A stretch of 64,000 nt of DNA from CAYQTL01 sp964420405. Its GTDB lineage: Bacteria; Acidobacteriota; Thermoanaerobaculia; Thermoanaerobaculales; Sulfomarinibacteraceae. The stretch spans positions 1 to 64,000 of the forward strand of contig CAYQTL010000015.1 of the NCBI GenBank assembly GCA_964420405.1, in the 5' to 3' direction. This document shows positions 1-9,478 of the stretch, piece after piece (position 1 is the first letter of the stretch; every line of letters starts with the position of its first letter). The notes beneath the pieces are model-generated. The model saw only the letters and a list, made by a program, of their open reading frames with translations, was not told the origin of the DNA and did not search any database. Position numbers and translations under genes: made by a program.

Positions 1-1
1 G

Positions 2-130
2 ATGCTGGCGCTGGTGCTCGCCGACGCCCTGCTCGAGAAGCTCGGCGGCGACGCCATCGCCGATCTCGACGCCGCATGGGCCTCCTACACCGCCCGCCTC
101 GCCCCGTGGTGGTACCCGGCCGCGGAGTGA
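2..130 (+). CDS. aroC: C-terminal end of probable chorismate synthase (5' truncated by window edge)
   Basis: An open frame enters from the left edge and stops at TGA 128-130. The 42 visible residues start MLALVLADALLEKLGGD and end APWWYPAAE. The stretch (E)AMLALVLADALLEKxGGDS is, from memory of the family, typical of the last helix of chorismate synthase, which converts EPSP to chorismate in the shikimate pathway using reduced FMN. Only this tail is visible, so the call rests on one motif. The gene runs convergently with the HAD gene on the other strand, with a repeat-filled gap between them. Confidence 0.55.
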   Translation: MLALVLADALLEKLGGDAIADLDAAWASYTARLAPWWYPAAE

Positions 131-157
131 CCGACCGCCGCGAACGGCTCTCGCATC

Positions 158-240
158 TCCGCGTCCCTCCCGCGTCCGTGTCCGCGTCCGATGCAGCGGC
201 GGCGACAGCCCCCGGGACAGGGACAGCGTGTGCGCCCGGG
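158..240. repeat. Dispersed intergenic repeat, copy A (inverted orientation)
   Basis: Read on the minus strand this stretch gives GACAGGGACAG-type repeats, then CCGCTGCATCGGACGCGG and ACGGACGCGGGAGG. The same order is seen in the copy near 48230. The whole 131-429 gap between the two convergent genes holds no convincing gene, only this low-complexity element and GC-rich filler. Confidence 0.55.
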
Positions 241-429
241 ATCAGCGACGGCGTCCAGACAGCGGGTGCGGAGGTGAACGGGGATCGAGCGCTCGCGACG
301 GAGCGCGCCCACCGCGGAGGCGACACCGATCGCTGGTCCTGCCGCCGCCACCTGCCGCCGTCTGAGCCGCCCGTCTCCACCGCCGGATCCGTGCGCGCTC
401 CGCGGACTCGAGCGATGCACCCGCAACCG

Positions 430-1125
430 CTACACCAGCTCCAGGAGGGCGCACAGGGTCGGGATCGTGCGGTAGCCGGAGCCGTGAAACACCCGCTCGC
501 GGTCGACGAGTGCCGCGTCGAGACCGGCGGCGCGGGCCCCTTCGTAGTCCTCCCGCGGGCTGTCGCCGACGTGCAGAGCCGCAGCGGCCGGCACCCCCAG
601 CCGCCCGAGGGCGGTCCGGAAGATCCGCCCGTCGGGCTTCTCGACCCCCTCGACCGCCGACACCACCACCGTGTCGAAGTACGGCTCGATGCCGAGCCCG
701 TGGAGGATCTCCCCCAGCCGGCGGTCCCAGTTGGACACGACCGCCAGCCGGACGCCGCGTCCGCGCAGCGCCTCCAGGGTCGGCAGGCTGTCGTCGTACA
801 GCTGCCACACCTCGGTGCGGGCGAACGCCGCGTACAGCTCGTCGAGCAGGTGCTGCCACGGCGCGCCGTGGTCGAGCCGGTCGAGCACGTCGCGCAGGAT
901 CTCGCCCCAGAACGCGCGCTCGTCGCCGCCGTAGCGGTCGGCGCCGGCGGTGGTGCGCCGCTGCATCGCCGCCCACGCGCCGCGGAACGCCGGCCCGACC
1001 TCGTCGGGCTCCACCGGCCGTCCGTGGCGCGACAGCGCCTCGGCGTAGATCTCCGCCGGGGAGGGGTCGCAGTACAGCAGGGTGTCGCCCGCGTCGAACG
1101 TGACGGCGTCCAGCTTCCGGTCCAC
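430..1125 (-). CDS. HAD superfamily hydrolase, subfamily IA (REG-2/HDHD3-like)
   Basis: 231 aa phosphatase-like protein. Motif I is FDAGDTLL (nucleophile Asp near residue 10; the second acidic position is Gly, as in REG-2/HDHD3-type members). Motif II is VVSNWD, motif III lies around EKPDGRIF, and motif IV is HVGDSPREDYEGA. A cap domain fills the region after motif I. The substrate cannot be told from sequence. The GTG start was chosen because the family motif begins about eight residues after it and because a TAGAAT -10 box lies 8 nt upstream, the leaderless arrangement seen repeatedly in this window. The open frame continues upstream but with no family similarity. Divergent from the DUF3857 gene at 1221. 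Confidence 0.85.
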   Translation of the reverse strand: MDRKLDAVTFDAGDTLLYCDPSPAEIYAEALSRHGRPVEPDEVGPAFRGAWAAMQRRTTAGADRYGGDERAFWGEILRDVLDRLDHGAPWQHLLDELYAAFARTEVWQLYDDSLPTLEALRGRGVRLAVVSNWDRRLGEILHGLGIEPYFDTVVVSAVEGVEKPDGRIFRTALGRLGVPAAAALHVGDSPREDYEGARAAGLDAALVDRERVFHGSGYRTIPTLCALLELV

Positions 1126-1133
1126 GGCGTCGC

Positions 1134-1139
1134 ATTCTA
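1134..1139 (-). promoter_or_regulatory. -10 box TAGAAT of the HAD gene (leaderless type)
   Basis: On the minus strand TAGAAT is followed by 8 nt and then the GTG start at 1125, so transcription would begin on or next to the start codon. Confidence 0.5.
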
Positions 1140-1220
1140 CGACGGCTCGACGACGACGACGGCAAGAAGAGAACCCGGGCGCAACGTGTTGTCCGCTCCG
1201 TGCGTACTGAGGGAGGCGTG

Positions 1221-4200
1221 ATGACGCCCGCGGCCGTCCCCCGTCCGCGACGCAACCGCCGACCCGCGGCCGGCATACCCGCGACCGTGGGTCGTCGACT
1301 GCCGCCGGTGCTGCTCGTCGCCGTCGTCGCCGGATGGGCCGGCGTCGGCTCGGCGGCCAGTGCCGTCGAGCGGGCCTGGGAGCACGTCGAGGAGGCGGTG
1401 GCGGGAGGCCTCGAGCCGGCCGACCTCCACCACCTGTCGCTGGCGTTCGCCGACGAGGACCTCCACGAGGACCGCGGCGCCGCCGACGACATGCTCGATC
1501 GTCTCGCCGGGGCGCGTCGCGTCGATCCCCTGATGGCCGACCACGTGCGGTGGCTGCGGTCACGGCGCGACGTGGACGCCGGTCGGCCGGCCGCGGCTGT
1601 CGAGCGGTTCCGGGCGATGGGCGGCCTCGAGCGCTGGTGGGCCCACGGCCCGGCGCCGATCGACGAGCTCGAGGACTTCGTGCGCCGCGACCATCCCGTC
1701 GTGGATCGCGACGGTTGGCGCCACGTCCCCGGCACCGACCCGCTCGGCTGGGTCCGGGTCGCCGGTCTCGCGTGGCCGGCCCGCCGCCACCAGATCGTGC
1801 TCGCGACCACCGTCCACAGCCCGCGGCAGCAGCCGGTGGCGATCCGCCTCGGCGCCAGCCAGGCGGCCAAGGTGTGGCTCAACGGCGAGGCGGTGCTGAC
1901 GACCGCCTTCCCCCTCGAGCGGGCGCCCGACCAGGCGGCGGCCGGGGGTCGCCTCGCCCAGGGCCCCAACCTCGTGCTGGTGGCGGTGGCGTCGGAGAGC
2001 GACGACTGGTGGCTGCGGGTGCGGCTGACGGCGCCCGACGGCGCACCGCTGGCGGTTCCGGTGCGCGAGCTCGACGAGCCGCCGCGGCCGGCTCCGGCGG
2101 CGGCCGGCGCACGGCCGCTGGTGCGCACCCTGGAGGGCGAGCTGCGCGCGGCGGCGGCTGCCGGCCGGCCGGCGGCCGCCCTCGCCCTCGCCGCTCACCT
2201 GGTGGACAGCCGTCCCCAGGCGGCGGGAGCGGGCGACGCGCGCGACTGGTGCCGGGCCGCCCGGACGGAGGCGCCCGGCGCGGCGCGGCTCCTCGAGTGG
2301 CGGCTGGGCGCGGATCCCGCCACCGCCCGCACCCTGCTCGCCGAGGCGTTGCAGCACGATCCCGACCTCCACGCGGCGCGGATCGCGCTCGCCCGCTGGC
2401 TGCTCGACCGCGGCCTCCTCGAGCAGGCGCTCGACGTGCTCGAGGGGGGCCGTGAGGCGGCCGCGGTGGCGGCGACCCTGCTCGACGTCGAGGCGGCGGC
2501 GTGGGGCGCGCTGCCGCTGCCGCGGCTGGAGGCGCTCGCGGACCGTCACCCCGGCTGCGTCGAGGTGCTGCGGCTGCTCGCCCACCGGGCGATGGACGCG
2601 CGCCGGCTGTCCCTCGCCCGCGACGCGCTCGCCGGGCTGCGTCGGCTCGTGCCCGGCGCCGCCGCGACGGTCGAGGTCGAGCGCCGGCTGGCGGTCGCCT
2701 GCAACGACGGTGCGGGTCAGCGGGAGCTGCTCGAGAGGCTTCTCGACCTCGACCCCAACCAGCCCGACCTGCGGGTCCGCATCGCCCGCCTGCGGGCCGC
2801 CGCCGGCGAGCTCGAGGGCGCCCGCCGGGCGCTCGCCGGTGGCCTCGAGCGGGCGCCGACCCACGTCGACCTGCTGCTCGAGGCGGCCCGGGTGGAGCGC
2901 CTGCTGGGGGACGACCCGGCGGCGGTGCGGCTCGCCCGCAGGGTGCTCGAGCTGCGTCCCCAGTCAGCCGACGCCCGCCGGCTGCTGACGCTGCTCGGCG
3001 CCGGCGGGGAGAGTCGCGACTGGCTGCGCGGGGCCGACGAGCTGTGGCGGATGGCCGACGCCGCCAGCGGCGGCACCGAGCCCGCGGTGGCGCTGCTCGA
3101 GCACACCCGGATCCGGTTCCTGCCCGGCCAGCTCACCGAGGAGCGTGCCCAGCGGGTGTACCTGGTCCGCTCCGCGGAGCAGGCGGCGTCGCTTCGGATC
3201 CACACCCTCGCGTGGGTGCCCGAGAGCCAGCAGCTGCGGGTCCTCGCGGCGCGGGTCCTGCGCCGCGACGGGCGCGAGCTCGCCGCCCGGCAGCAGGACA
3301 CGCCCCGGCTCGCCGAGCCCGAGGTCAACCTCTACTACGACACCCGCCTGCGGGTGCTGGAGATGCCCGAGCTGGAGGACGGCGACCTGGTGGAGATCGC
3401 GTTCATCCGCTCGCAGACGGCCGAGTCCAACGAGACCGGCCCGTACAAGGGCGGGCTGCTGCCGATCGGCAGGCCGGTGCCGGTCCGGCTGGCCGAGATC
3501 GAGCTGCAGGCGGGCGCGGAGCAGCTGCCGGCGTGGCGCCTCGCCCATCTCGACGGCGCGCCGCGGCGGGAGGTCTCGGACGACGGGACGATCACGCTGC
3601 GGTGGTCGTGGCGCGATCTCCCGGCGGTTCCCGACGAGGTCCCGCCGCCGCCGCCGCTGCTGGCGACGCCCCATCTGGTGTACTCCAACCACCCCGAGTG
3701 GGGCGATCTCGCCGACTGGTACGAGCGCCACGTGGCGCCGCGGGTGCGCGCCTCCCGCCAGGTGGAGGAGCTCGCGATCCGGCTGACCGAAGGGGTCGAC
3801 GACCGGCTCGAGCGGATCGCCCGGATCTACCGCTTCGTCGCCGACGAGATCCGCTACGTCAGCCTCGCCTTCGGCGAGCACCGGTTTCGCCCGTTCTCCG
3901 CCGACTGGGTGCTCAACCACCGGATCGGGGACTGCAAGGACACGGCCGCCCTGCTGGTCGCCATGTTCGGGGCGGTCGACATCCCGGCCCGGTTCGTCAT
4001 GGTCCGGACCGCCGACCAGGGCCCGGTGGCCGCCGACCTCGCGCTGCTGGAAGCCTTCAACCACGCCATCGTCTACCTTCCCGAGGACGACCTCTGGCTC
4101 GACGGCACCGCCTCCGGCCACGCCCCCTTCCCACCCCCTGCGATGGACCAGGCCGCCTGGGTCCTGGTGCTCGAGGGGCGCGACAGCCGGCTCCGACGGA

Positions 4201-4826
4201 CCCCCGCGCCGGGCTCGGGTGTGTCGCGCTCGGTGTGGCGGCTCGCCCGCCGGGAGGACGGCTCGATCGGCCTCGAGCTGCGCCTGGAGGAGACCGGCGA
4301 GGCGGCCGACCGGCGGCGCGCCCAGCTGTCCGGCAGCCAGGACCCGCGCCGGGTCGCGGGCCTGGTCCAGGGGTTCTTCCCGGGCGCCGACGTGACGGCG
4401 ACGCCGACCGTCGAGCTGTACTCGGGCCGCGACCCGGTGGTGCTCGAGATCGAGGCGGTCGTGCCCGCCGGCGCGCTGTCGTCGGGCGGCGGCATCGCCG
4501 CCTATCCCGGCCGTGCCGCCTGGCTCGGACGGCTGATGCCGACCGCGGATCGGTCCACGCCGATGCTGCTGCCGATGCAGCCTGAGCTGCGCTGGGAGGT
4601 GTCGGTCGAGCTCGGGCGCCCCCCCCGGGAGCTGCCGGCCGACGTCGACCTCGACACCCCGTTCGGCGCGCTGCGGGTCGACCTCGAGCCGCGAGCCACC
4701 GGCTACGGCGTCACCGGCTTCCTGTCGATCGTGCCGGGCCTGGTCGAGCCCACCGCCGCGGCCGCCCTGCGCGACTTCCTGGTCGCCGTGGGGCGCCACC
4801 TCGAGCGCCCGCTGGAGTCGCCGTGA
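1221..4826 (+). CDS. Secreted DUF3857/transglutaminase-like protein with TPR region
   Basis: 1201 aa. An Arg-rich N-terminus is followed by a hydrophobic segment (about residues 28-45, ending GVGSAAS), so it is probably exported. The middle (about 330-590) is made of Ala/Leu-rich helical repeats of TPR type. A DUF3857 beta-rich domain spans about 620-850. A transglutaminase-like domain follows with a complete visible triad: Cys905 in GDCKD, His948 in FNHAIVYL and Asp961 in LWLDGTA. A C-terminal beta domain (DUF2569/3858-like) ends the protein. Start ATG 1221 has GGGAGG 4 nt upstream; a GTG at 1200 is in frame but lacks a ribosome site. The stop overlaps the start of the next gene by 4 nt. Likely acts in the periplasm or at the cell surface; the substrate is unknown. 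Confidence 0.85.
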   Translation: MTPAAVPRPRRNRRPAAGIPATVGRRLPPVLLVAVVAGWAGVGSAASAVERAWEHVEEAVAGGLEPADLHHLSLAFADEDLHEDRGAADDMLDRLAGARRVDPLMADHVRWLRSRRDVDAGRPAAAVERFRAMGGLERWWAHGPAPIDELEDFVRRDHPVVDRDGWRHVPGTDPLGWVRVAGLAWPARRHQIVLATTVHSPRQQPVAIRLGASQAAKVWLNGEAVLTTAFPLERAPDQAAAGGRLAQGPNLVLVAVASESDDWWLRVRLTAPDGAPLAVPVRELDEPPRPAPAAAGARPLVRTLEGELRAAAAAGRPAAALALAAHLVDSRPQAAGAGDARDWCRAARTEAPGAARLLEWRLGADPATARTLLAEALQHDPDLHAARIALARWLLDRGLLEQALDVLEGGREAAAVAATLLDVEAAAWGALPLPRLEALADRHPGCVEVLRLLAHRAMDARRLSLARDALAGLRRLVPGAAATVEVERRLAVACNDGAGQRELLERLLDLDPNQPDLRVRIARLRAAAGELEGARRALAGGLERAPTHVDLLLEAARVERLLGDDPAAVRLARRVLELRPQSADARRLLTLLGAGGESRDWLRGADELWRMADAASGGTEPAVALLEHTRIRFLPGQLTEERAQRVYLVRSAEQAASLRIHTLAWVPESQQLRVLAARVLRRDGRELAARQQDTPRLAEPEVNLYYDTRLRVLEMPELEDGDLVEIAFIRSQTAESNETGPYKGGLLPIGRPVPVRLAEIELQAGAEQLPAWRLAHLDGAPRREVSDDGTITLRWSWRDLPAVPDEVPPPPPLLATPHLVYSNHPEWGDLADWYERHVAPRVRASRQVEELAIRLTEGVDDRLERIARIYRFVADEIRYVSLAFGEHRFRPFSADWVLNHRIGDCKDTAALLVAMFGAVDIPARFVMVRTADQGPVAADLALLEAFNHAIVYLPEDDLWLDGTASGHAPFPPPAMDQAAWVLVLEGRDSRLRRTPAPGSGVSRSVWRLARREDGSIGLELRLEETGEAADRRRAQLSGSQDPRRVAGLVQGFFPGADVTATPTVELYSGRDPVVLEIEAVVPAGALSSGGGIAAYPGRAAWLGRLMPTADRSTPMLLPMQPELRWEVSVELGRPPRELPADVDLDTPFGALRVDLEPRATGYGVTGFLSIVPGLVEPTAAAALRDFLVAVGRHLERPLESP

Positions 4827-7800
4827 CATCCTCTTGGTCCCACCGCCGGCGTGGCGGATCCCCCCTCGGCGTCCGTACCCGCGTCGGTGCCCCGGTCGTG
4901 GCCTTCGTGGCCGCGGTGCTGTCGGTCGCGTCCCTCTCGCCGGCGGGGTCCGCCACCTTCACCGATGTCCTCGCCGCCGACGCGGCGCTCGACCTGGAGG
5001 CCGCCCGCCGGTTGGCCCTGGAGACGGTCGCCGCCGACCCGACCTCGGCCGACGCGGTGGCCGCGGCCGCCTGGTGGGCCGACGCGCTCGACCTGCTGCC
5101 TGCCGCCGACGCGATCCTCGCCGCCTCGACGCCGCCCCGCGACCCCGAGCTCGAGCTGCACCTCGGCCGGATCGCGTCGTTGCTGGAGGACGCGCCGCCG
5201 CCGGGAAGCCTCGCCGAGGTCGAGCTGGCCGGACCGTTCGGCGTGCTCGACGCGCTCGACCTGGAGCGGGAGGTGGTCCCGGACGACGACCTCCTGCCGC
5301 CGCTGCCGACGCCCTACACCGACCACGCGACGCCCTACCGCCTGCGGATCCGCTCCGCCGACGGGTTCGTCGGCCCGCCCGAGACGATGCTCCGTTCGGG
5401 GGTGTTCCTCGCCGCGTGGACCCTCGAGCTCGCACGTCCGTTCGACGGCTGGCTCGCGGTGGAGTGCCGCGGCGGGTTCAACCTCGAGCTGGACGGCCGG
5501 CCGGTGGACCGTCGCCGCCACTGCGGCGAGGTCGACCCCGCGGTGAGCTGGTACCGGGTGCGGCTCGAGCGGGGCTTTCACCGGCTGCGGGCCGAGCTCG
5601 CCTCGCGCCGGGTGCCGCGGGTCCGCGTCACCCTGATCGACGCAGACGGCGTCGCCATGGTCCCCGTGGCGCCGACGTTCCAGGGCTCGCGACCGTGGGC
5701 GCCGTCGGCGGCGACACCGTCGCTGCCGCCCGCGGCGGCCGCGCTCGAGGCCGCCGCGGACGGGGCCGCGCCTCCTCCGGAGCGGGCCCTGCTCGCGGCC
5801 GCTCTCGCCGGTGGCCGCGGCGACCCGGCGAGCCGTCGTCGGTGGCACGAGCTGGCGCTCGAGAACGGCGGCGCGGTCGCGGCCCTCGAGCACGCCTGGT
5901 TCCTGCTGCTCGACGCGCCGGACCTGACGGCCGAGGCCGCCGCGAGGCGCGCCGGCGAGCTGCTGGCCGCGGCGCGGCCACTGCCGGCGACGGGCCTGCT
6001 CGAGCGCGCGGCGGCGCTACGCGAGCGCCGGGAGGAGGACGCCGAGCGGATCGTCGCCGGCCTCGCCGAGCGCCACCTCGACGACCCGCGGGTGCGCCAG
6101 CTGTGGACGCGGGAGGCGATCCGCCGGGGCTGGGCGCCGGAGGTCGAGGCCGGGCTGGCGACCCTCGCGGCAACCCTGCCCGACTCGGAGCCGGTGCTCG
6201 AGCTTCGGCTCGACGGCCTCGCGGCGCTCGACCGGTGGGACGACCGCCGCCGGCTGATGCTGGCGGCGGTCGAGGACCGGTTCGACGCCGAGCGGGTCGA
6301 CGAGCTGGCGGCCGCCTGTCAGGGGCCGGCCGCGATCGCCGCGGTCGAGCGCCAGCGTGACCGAGCCGACGACCCCGCCCTGGATCTCGGGCTGGCGCGG
6401 TTGCTGCTCGAGTCGGGACGGACGGCGGAGTCGCTGGCGGTGCTCGACGACGCCGTGTCGCGCTGGGGGCCGTTGCCGGCGATCGACGAGCTCCGGTTGG
6501 TGGCGACCGCCGGCGACCCCGCGACGTTCGACGCGGCGCTCACCGCCGCCCTCGAGCGGTCGCCCTCCGACGTCCGCGTGCGCGCCCTCGCCTGGCGCCA
6601 CGGGCGGACGCCGTTCTTCGCGCCGTACCGGGTCGACCCCGCAGCGCTGATCGGGTCGGCCGGGGAGGCGCCGGAGGGCGTCGACGCCGTGCTGCTGCTC
6701 GACCAGGCGGTGGAGCGGATCTTCGAGGACGGCTCGAGCCTGTACTACTACCACGGCGTGACCCGGGCGCTGACGCCGGTCGGCGCGAGACAGGCGGCCG
6801 GGCTGCAGCAGCTCGCCGACGCCCACCTGCTGGCGGTCCGCGTCCACAAGCCCGACGGCCGGGTGGTGGTCCCGGCCGACCTTTCCGGCGACGGCGTGGC
6901 GCTGGCCCTGTCCGACGTCGAGCCCGGCGACGTCGTCGAGGAGGAGTACGTGGCCCGGGTGGCGCCCACCGGGACGAGCCGGCGCGGCCACCTGCCGCCG
7001 TATGTCTACCGCTTCGCCGACGACGAGCGGGCGTTCGGCCGCTCCGAGTATCTGCTGCTGGTGCCGCCGGGGATCGACCTGCGGGTCGGCGGCAACCTGG
7101 AGGGTCTCGAGCGGATCGAGGAGGAGAGAGACGGCCTGCGGGTCATCGGATGGCGCGCGCTCGACGTCCCGCCCGTTCCCCTGGAGCCGCTGGCGCCCCC
7201 GGGCCAGCAGCTGCTGCCGTGGGTCACCTACGGCTTCGGCGTCACCTGGCAGGACGTGGGGGACGCGATCCGCGACCGTGTGCTTCCGCTGCTGCGCTCC
7301 TCTCCCGAGCTCGAGGCGTGGGCGCGACGCCACGCCGAACCCGCCGCCGATCCCCGCGTCGAGATGCGGTCGCTGGTCGAAGCGCTGGAGGAGGAGGTCG
7401 AGCGGGGCCGGACGCCGCTCGACCTCGGTCGGTCGGCGGCGGCGAGCTTCGGAGCGCGACGGGGCAACCGCCTGCTGATCGCCGCGACCGCGCTGCTCGG
7501 ACGCGGCTACGAGGTCGACCTGGTGCTTTCCCGGCCGCGGCCCTACGCCGGCAGCCACCTCGAGGTTCCTTCCATGGAGCCGTTCTCCCAGCCGTTGCTG
7601 CGGGTCGGGCGGGGCGGCGAGCGGCTGTGGCTCGACCTCGAGCAGGAGCTCGCGGGAGTCGGCCGCATCGCGCCCATCCTGCAGGGATCGGACGCTCTGC
7701 TGTTGCCGCTGGACGACCCGGCCGAACCCGTGCACCTGATCGCCGAGCTGCCGGCCTTCGACAACCCCGAGCTCGAGGAGGTCGTGCGGGTCACCGCGCG

Positions 7801-8392
7801 GGTCCGGCCGGCGGGCGCCGCCGCGATCCGGTTCGAGACGGTGGTCGCCGGCGACCAGGGGGAGCGCATGCTCGACAGCGTCCGCTCGGTGCCGGCAGAG
7901 CGCGCCGCCGTCGTGTACCAGCGGCTCGCCGCGAACCTGTTCCCCGGCGCCGACGAGGTCGGCGGAGCCCTCGAGCGGGTCGACGCCGGCGCGAGGCTCG
8001 TCCTGGAGCTGGAGCTGCGCGACGCCTGCGAGCCCTCGGCGGGCTCGCTGACCTGTCGCAGCCTCGTGCTGCCGCGGCCCCTCGCGCCGCTGCTGGCGTC
8101 GCTGCCGACCCGTCGCCATCCTGTCGTGCTGGCGCTGCCGCTGATCCAGCGGATCGACCTCGAGCTCGACGTCCCGGCCGGCTGGACCGTCGACCGGCCC
8201 CCGCGGCGGCTCGAGGCGTCCTTCGGCACCGTGCTCGAGACCCTCGAGGTCGAGTCGGGTCGCGTCCGCTCGGTGCTCGAGATCCATCTGCCGGCGCAGG
8301 TCGTGGCGCCAGAGCGCTACCCCGAGTTCGCCCGCTTCTGTCTCGCCGTCGACGAGCTCGCGTCGCGGCCGCCGACACTCGTGCCGCGGTAG
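4823..8392 (+). CDS. Second DUF3857-type protein, transglutaminase domain without catalytic Cys
   Basis: 1189 aa with a hydrophobic export segment near residues 20-45. Same overall plan as the upstream gene: helical repeats to about residue 600, then a DUF3857 domain (DGSSLYYYHGVTRALTPVG around 635-655, VEPGDVVEEEYVARV around 700), then a transglutaminase-like region. Where the upstream protein has GDCKD this one has GNRLL, so Arg883 stands in place of the nucleophile Cys; the later LWLD motif is kept. It is therefore probably a non-catalytic partner of the upstream protein. GTG start overlaps the upstream stop (GTGA), implying translational coupling. The two genes look like an old tandem duplication. 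Confidence 0.8.
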   Translation: MTSSWSHRRRGGSPLGVRTRVGAPVVAFVAAVLSVASLSPAGSATFTDVLAADAALDLEAARRLALETVAADPTSADAVAAAAWWADALDLLPAADAILAASTPPRDPELELHLGRIASLLEDAPPPGSLAEVELAGPFGVLDALDLEREVVPDDDLLPPLPTPYTDHATPYRLRIRSADGFVGPPETMLRSGVFLAAWTLELARPFDGWLAVECRGGFNLELDGRPVDRRRHCGEVDPAVSWYRVRLERGFHRLRAELASRRVPRVRVTLIDADGVAMVPVAPTFQGSRPWAPSAATPSLPPAAAALEAAADGAAPPPERALLAAALAGGRGDPASRRRWHELALENGGAVAALEHAWFLLLDAPDLTAEAAARRAGELLAAARPLPATGLLERAAALRERREEDAERIVAGLAERHLDDPRVRQLWTREAIRRGWAPEVEAGLATLAATLPDSEPVLELRLDGLAALDRWDDRRRLMLAAVEDRFDAERVDELAAACQGPAAIAAVERQRDRADDPALDLGLARLLLESGRTAESLAVLDDAVSRWGPLPAIDELRLVATAGDPATFDAALTAALERSPSDVRVRALAWRHGRTPFFAPYRVDPAALIGSAGEAPEGVDAVLLLDQAVERIFEDGSSLYYYHGVTRALTPVGARQAAGLQQLADAHLLAVRVHKPDGRVVVPADLSGDGVALALSDVEPGDVVEEEYVARVAPTGTSRRGHLPPYVYRFADDERAFGRSEYLLLVPPGIDLRVGGNLEGLERIEEERDGLRVIGWRALDVPPVPLEPLAPPGQQLLPWVTYGFGVTWQDVGDAIRDRVLPLLRSSPELEAWARRHAEPAADPRVEMRSLVEALEEEVERGRTPLDLGRSAAASFGARRGNRLLIAATALLGRGYEVDLVLSRPRPYAGSHLEVPSMEPFSQPLLRVGRGGERLWLDLEQELAGVGRIAPILQGSDALLLPLDDPAEPVHLIAELPAFDNPELEEVVRVTARVRPAGAAAIRFETVVAGDQGERMLDSVRSVPAERAAVVYQRLAANLFPGADEVGGALERVDAGARLVLELELRDACEPSAGSLTCRSLVLPRPLAPLLASLPTRRHPVVLALPLIQRIDLELDVPAGWTVDRPPRRLEASFGTVLETLEVESGRVRSVLEIHLPAQVVAPERYPEFARFCLAVDELASRPPTLVPR

Positions 8393-8419
8393 CCGCGGTG
8401 CCGCCGGCGGGCGCGGCTG

Positions 8420-8425
8420 TATACT
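8420..8425 (+). promoter_or_regulatory. -10 box TATACT of rsgA (leaderless type)
   Basis: TATACT ends 8 nt before the GTG start at 8434, so the transcript start should fall at the start codon. No ribosome binding site is present. Confidence 0.6.
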
Positions 8426-8433
8426 GCCTCTCC

Positions 8434-9339
8434 GTGGAGCTGCTGGAGGGAACGGTGATCGCGGTCCACGGGCCGCTGGTCCGGGTCCAGGTGGACGACC
8501 GGACCCTGGTGGTGGCGTCCAGACGGCGGCTCAACTGGGAGGGCGGCACTCCGGCGGCGCCCCGGCTCGTGGTCGGCGACCGGGTGTCGGTGGAGGCCAC
8601 CGGGGACGACGGGGTGGTGGTGGCGGTCCACGCCCGCCGCAGCTGCCTGCTCCGCCGGGCCCCGAGCTCGACCAGGGCGCAGGTGCTCGCCGCCAACGTC
8701 GACCAGGCGCTGCTGGTCTTCGCCGCGCGCCTGCCCGAGCCCAAGCAGGGCCTGCTCGACCGGTTCCTGGTCGCCTGCCACCGGTCCTCGATCCGGCCGG
8801 TGGTGGTCGTCAACAAGGTCGACCAGGGCCGCGAGCCCGTCGAGCGCTGGCTGCCGGTGTACGAGCGTCTCGGCTACGAGGTGCTGCGCGTGTCGGCGCG
8901 CACCGCCTGGGGCCTGGGACGGATCAAGCGCTGCCTGCCGGGACGCACGACCCTGTTCTGCGGCCCGTCGGGCGCCGGCAAGTCGTCCCTGCTCAACGCG
9001 GTCTATCCCGGCTTCCGGCTGAAGGTCGGGTCCCTCTCCGAGGCGACCGGCAAGGGCCGCCACACCACCACCACCGCCGAGCTGATGCCGCTGCCCTACG
9101 GCGGGTTCGCCGTCGACACGCCGGGTCTGAAGGAGTTCGGGATCTGGGATCTCGAGCCCCGCGAGCTTGCGGCGGCGTTCCCGGAGATGGTGTCGCTCGA
9201 GGGTGGCTGCCGGTTTCCCGACTGCTCGCACGTCCACGAGCCCGACTGTGCCGTCCTGGCGGCCGTCGAGGACGGCCGCATCGACGCCGGCCGCCACCGC
9301 AGCTACCTGTCGATCCTGGAGGACGCGGCGGCGGAGTGA
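8434..9339 (+). CDS. rsgA: Ribosome small subunit-dependent GTPase RsgA
   Basis: 301 aa, the usual family length. An N-terminal OB-fold (about 1-75) is followed by a circularly permuted GTPase: G4 motif NKVD comes before G1 GPSGAGKSSLLN and G3 DTPG, with KGRHTTTT as the switch region. The C-terminal zinc-binding motif is visible as C..FPDCSHVHEPDC. Known role: GTPase that checks 30S subunit maturation late in ribosome assembly. The GTG start is set by family length and by the TATACT box just upstream; the open frame runs further upstream only as a shadow of the preceding gene. Confidence 0.95.
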   Translation: MELLEGTVIAVHGPLVRVQVDDRTLVVASRRRLNWEGGTPAAPRLVVGDRVSVEATGDDGVVVAVHARRSCLLRRAPSSTRAQVLAANVDQALLVFAARLPEPKQGLLDRFLVACHRSSIRPVVVVNKVDQGREPVERWLPVYERLGYEVLRVSARTAWGLGRIKRCLPGRTTLFCGPSGAGKSSLLNAVYPGFRLKVGSLSEATGKGRHTTTTAELMPLPYGGFAVDTPGLKEFGIWDLEPRELAAAFPEMVSLEGGCRFPDCSHVHEPDCAVLAAVEDGRIDAGRHRSYLSILEDAAAE

Positions 9340-9425
9340 GATCCCGCGGCCGGGCCGGCCGATGGTTCGGGCACGCACGCGGGGGGGGGAGGCGATCGGG
9401 GTCGCGTGGAGCTTCCGCTGTCGCT

Positions 9426-9475
9426 GTTCCTGCCGCTGCAGGCACGGACGCGGACGCGGAAAAGGGGCCGGGGAG
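9426..9475 (+). repeat. Dispersed intergenic repeat, copy B
   Basis: CTGCCGCTGCAGGCACGGACG continues into CGGACGCGGA. It lies between the convergent rsgA and cyclase-like genes. A short GATCGGGG tract about 35 nt to the left is the degenerate companion tract. Confidence 0.55.
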
Positions 9476-9478
9476 GTC

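Noticed and set aside
6017..8287. Long minus-strand open frame (over 750 codons) opposite the second DUF3857 gene
   Set aside because: It is a GC-driven shadow: rich in Arg, Gln and Gly, with no domain pattern, while the plus strand encodes a coherent protein.
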